Assembly (NCBI GenBank): GCA_040007095.1
Contig: JBDTVS010000202.1
Span: 1-22,816, forward strand
Direction: 5' to 3'
Origin: JBDTVS01 sp040007095
GTDB taxonomy: Bacteria > Acidobacteriota > Vicinamibacteria > Vicinamibacterales > CAVVIG01
DNA length: 22,816 bases
Shown: piece after piece, positions 20,731 to 22,816 of the stretch
Layout: the number at the start of each line of letters is the position of its first letter
Position numbering within the stretch: position 1 is the stretch's first letter
Made by a program: the position numbers and the translations under genes
The notes under the pieces: generated by a model
Told to the model about the DNA's origin: nothing
What the model saw: only the letters and a program-made list of their open reading frames with translations
The model's database searches: none

Positions 20731-21537
20731 ATGATCGATTCCCGACGTCAGTTTCTGAAGCTCGCAGGCGTTGCGACTGCGTACGGCGCGGTCGGGAGGG
20801 CAGCAGGCCAGATCGCCTTTGCGGCCGAGGATCCGGCGCTTGGCCTGATCTTTCCGCCGCTGAACTATCCGATCCCGCCTGACGCGAAGCTGCTCTATCC
20901 GACGGGCGTGCAGTTCCTGGGCGACGGCGTCGGTCTGCCGGGCGGCATGACGCCAGAAGGCTATGACGAGGCCATCCCCAGAGTCCTGCCCGCCGCGCAA
21001 GCGCTCGCCAAGCGGGGCGCCAAGGTGATTTCCGTGTTCGGCTCCTCGCTGACCTTCTACAAAGGCGCCAAGTTCAACGAGGAACTGGTCAGCCAGGTCA
21101 CGAAGGCCACCGGTCGGCCGGCAACCACGCAGAGCAACGGTCTGGTGGACGGCCTGCGTACGGCCAATGCCAAGCGCGTGGCGGTCGCCACCGCCTATAC
21201 GGATATCGTGACGGAGCGTCTGAAAATCTTCCTCGAAGAGCATGGGTTCGAGGTGACGTTTGCCAAAGGCCTGGGCTTCGTGCAAATTCCGGCAGGGGCG
21301 GCCAGCCACGACATCTTGTTCAAGCTCGGAATGGATGCCTACGCGAACTCTCGCAAGGCGGACGCGCTCGTCGTGTCTTGCGGTGCGTTGAGGACGCTGG
21401 ACCTGATCGTGCCGCTCGAGAAGGAAATCAAGGTGCCGGTCGTGTCGTCAACGCCTCATGGATTGATGAACGGCGTTCGCCTGCTCGGTGTCAGTCCGCG
21501 GGCGAACGGTTATGGCATGGTGCTCGCCAAGGCGTAA
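20731..21537 (+). CDS. Tat-exported arylmalonate decarboxylase / Asp-Glu racemase superfamily protein
   Basis: A 268-residue protein. ATG 20731 opens MIDSRRQFLKLAGVATAYGA, a twin-arginine signal, so it should reach the periplasm folded. The rest matches arylmalonate decarboxylase: FGSSLTFYKG (about 103-112) for the anion hole, Tyr in ATAYTDIV, and VVSCGALRTLD with the probable catalytic Cys217, then VPVVSSTPHG. The first position, Cys in racemases and maleate isomerase, is not Cys here, which fits the one-cysteine decarboxylase type. These enzymes remove CO2 from disubstituted malonates without a cofactor. The cytosolic relatives I know lack such a signal. AGAGG precedes the ATG. The sugar dehydrogenase follows 21 bases later. 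Confidence 0.8.
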   Translation: MIDSRRQFLKLAGVATAYGAVGRAAGQIAFAAEDPALGLIFPPLNYPIPPDAKLLYPTGVQFLGDGVGLPGGMTPEGYDEAIPRVLPAAQALAKRGAKVISVFGSSLTFYKGAKFNEELVSQVTKATGRPATTQSNGLVDGLRTANAKRVAVATAYTDIVTERLKIFLEEHGFEVTFAKGLGFVQIPAGAASHDILFKLGMDAYANSRKADALVVSCGALRTLDLIVPLEKEIKVPVVSSTPHGLMNGVRLLGVSPRANGYGMVLAKA

Positions 21538-21558
21538 CCGCAAGGAGACCCGACTGCC

Positions 21559-22764
21559 GTGAGAATTCCGTCGCTTGCTCTGTTGCTCGTAGTCACGCTC
21601 GCCTCCCAGGTTGGACTCGCGCAGCGGACCGTTCCATTCTCAGGCGGCGTTCCGCTGGCTCCCGGCGGACTCGCTGGGCGGCCTCTTCCGAAGATGCCGG
21701 TGGTGTACGACACGGGCGAGGGACAGAAAATCCGGGTCGTTGCCGTCACGACGGCGCTCGAGTATCCCTGGGCGCTGGCGTTTCTTCCCGACGGCGCCAT
21801 GCTCGTCACGGAGCGGGCCGGCCGGCTTCGGATCATTCGCAACGGAAAGCTCGATCCTCAGCCGGTCGCCGGGGCGCCGGCCTCGTACTGGGCCGTTGAA
21901 TCGGGTTTGCCCGGCGCCGTTCACGGCTTCATGGACGTGGCGATTCATCCGAAATTCGCCGAGAACGGGCTCGTGTATCTGTCCTACACGAAGCCGATCG
22001 ACGAGAAACGCCGGACGGTGGCGATTGCTCGCGGTCGTTTTGACGGCCACGCGCTCAGCGACGTCCGCGACATCTTCGTGTTGGAAGCCGCCGGTACCTC
22101 GCGCATCGCGTTCGCGCGCGACGGCACGCTCTTCATCACGACCACCGGCGCCGATCCCCAGGATCCCAAGACCCAAGGCGGCAAGGTCCTCCGGATTCGC
22201 GACGATGGCAGCATTCCGGGCGACAACCCGTTTGCCGGCCGCGGCCGGCCCGAGGTGTACACACTCGGTCATCGCAGCGCGCTCGGCCTCGCGGTCCATC
22301 CTGGAACCGGCGAGATGTGGCTCAACGAGAATGGCCCGAACGGCGGGGACGAGATCAACATCCTCAAGCCCGGCGCCAATTACGGCTGGCCGCTGGTGAG
22401 CTACGGCCGCGACTACAAGGGACCGTGGCAATCCGAACGTCCTGGCCACGCGGGCTTCGAGCCGCCGATCGTGTACTGGACGCCGTCGATCGCCGTCTCG
22501 GGGATGGCGTTCTACACCGGCGACAAGCTGCCGAAATGGAAGGGCGACGTGTTCGTCGGCTCGCTTCGCACCGGCGAGATTCCCGGCACCGGACATCTCG
22601 AGCGCATCCTGTTCAACGAGAAGATGGAGGAGCTGCGACGGGAATCGCTGCTCGTCGATCTACGCCAGCGCATCCGCGACGTGCGCCAGGGACCGGATGG
22701 ACTGTTGTATCTGCTGACGGACGAGAAGCCGGGCGCCGTGCTGCGGATCGAGCCCGCGCAGTAG
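21559..22764 (+). CDS. PQQ-type aldose sugar dehydrogenase (soluble glucose dehydrogenase family), exported
   Basis: A 401-residue periplasmic six-bladed propeller protein. Start GTG 21559 has AAGGAG ten bases upstream and a Sec signal (LALLLVVTLASQVGLA-Q). Family blocks: YPWALAFLPDGAMLVTERAG, AVHGFMDVAIHPKF, GKVLRIRDDGSIPGDNPF, VYTLGHRSALGLAVHP, NENGPNGGDEINILKPGANY with GWP, and a C-terminal blade RIRDVRQGPDGLLYLLTDE. The usual HRNPQG and EHGPRGGDE read HRSALG and ENGPNGGDE, so a His and an Arg near the PQQ or active site are changed and activity should not be assumed. It oxidises aldose sugars with PQQ in the family. It likely shares a transcript with the decarboxylase-like gene. Confidence 0.87.
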   Translation: MRIPSLALLLVVTLASQVGLAQRTVPFSGGVPLAPGGLAGRPLPKMPVVYDTGEGQKIRVVAVTTALEYPWALAFLPDGAMLVTERAGRLRIIRNGKLDPQPVAGAPASYWAVESGLPGAVHGFMDVAIHPKFAENGLVYLSYTKPIDEKRRTVAIARGRFDGHALSDVRDIFVLEAAGTSRIAFARDGTLFITTTGADPQDPKTQGGKVLRIRDDGSIPGDNPFAGRGRPEVYTLGHRSALGLAVHPGTGEMWLNENGPNGGDEINILKPGANYGWPLVSYGRDYKGPWQSERPGHAGFEPPIVYWTPSIAVSGMAFYTGDKLPKWKGDVFVGSLRTGEIPGTGHLERILFNEKMEELRRESLLVDLRQRIRDVRQGPDGLLYLLTDEKPGAVLRIEPAQ

Positions 22765-22814
22765 TGTCCTGCGTCCGACGCTTTAGGACGTCTTCCGGGC
22801 GGGGCATCCCGCCT
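22762..22814 (+). repeat. Two-hairpin repeat starting at the sugar dehydrogenase stop codon (copy B)
   Basis: Begins with the TAG stop at 22762-22764. First hairpin: GTCCT-GCGT (22766-22774) with ACGC-TTT-AGGAC (22778-22789). Second: GGCGGG (22798-22803) with CCCGCC (22808-22813). The last 19 bases match copy A at 17 positions. The element may run past the window end. Confidence 0.6.
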
Positions 22815-22816
22815 GG

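Overview
The window is a GC-rich, densely packed bacterial chromosome segment. It carries peptidoglycan genes, an outer-membrane secretin with a LolA-type chaperone, Tat and Sec export signals and a periplasmic PQQ-type enzyme, so the organism is Gram-negative (diderm). The best guess is Acidobacteriota, class Vicinamibacteria or a close relative. The basis is an exported protein family (about 11046-12227) that I know mainly from soil Acidobacteria, together with a DUF2723 membrane protein, a secreted GH36 enzyme and a CPXCG-type small protein. The phylum call is inference; no rRNA or tRNA gene is visible.

Layout. (1) 1-3822, plus strand: the 3' part of pxpB, then pxpC and murB, which overlap or abut and look like one transcription unit, then a divergent murA behind a 165-bp gap that holds an inverted repeat. 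The murA product has Asp where the catalytic Cys normally sits. (2) 4085-10947, minus strand: a run of six genes read from right to left: rhodanese-like protein, PolX/PHP protein, DUF2723 membrane protein, LolA-like carrier, lipoprotein secretin and DUF2007 protein. Two of these (rhodanese and the PolX polymerase module) lack key catalytic residues. The LolA-like carrier directly precedes, and overlaps, a secretin that is itself a predicted lipoprotein. (3) 11046-12227, plus: an exported protein of unknown function behind a strong sigma70-like promoter. (4) 12228-13619, minus: a tight operon of a small c-type cytochrome-like protein, an extradiol-dioxygenase-like VOC protein and a CPXCG zinc-ribbon protein. 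(5) 13718-15952, plus: a class III aminotransferase fused to a C-terminal GNAT-like domain. (6) 16090-18315, minus: a secreted GH36 alpha-galactosidase-like enzyme, divergent from a small exported protein (18454-19011) that ends at a clear bidirectional terminator. (7) 19139-20321: an HxlR regulator followed by a truncated aldo/keto reductase (minus), divergent from a DoxX membrane protein (plus). Two face-to-face promoters overlap in an AT-rich dyad between them. (8) 20322-20730: about 400 bp of non-coding DNA with hairpins, a possible gene remnant and a good promoter. It drives a Tat-exported arylmalonate-decarboxylase/Asp-Glu-racemase-like protein and a PQQ-type sugar dehydrogenase, probably as a two-gene operon of exported enzymes.

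The most notable non-genic signal is a roughly 53-bp two-hairpin repeat that starts exactly at the TAG stop codon of both murA (3820) and the sugar dehydrogenase gene (22762), with a third partial relative at 20445. The most notable protein signals are the PolX homologue with a degraded polymerase site but an intact PHP site, the aminotransferase-GNAT fusion, and the Tat-exported arylmalonate-decarboxylase homologue. I see no CRISPR array, prophage, complete insertion sequence or recognisable defence system.
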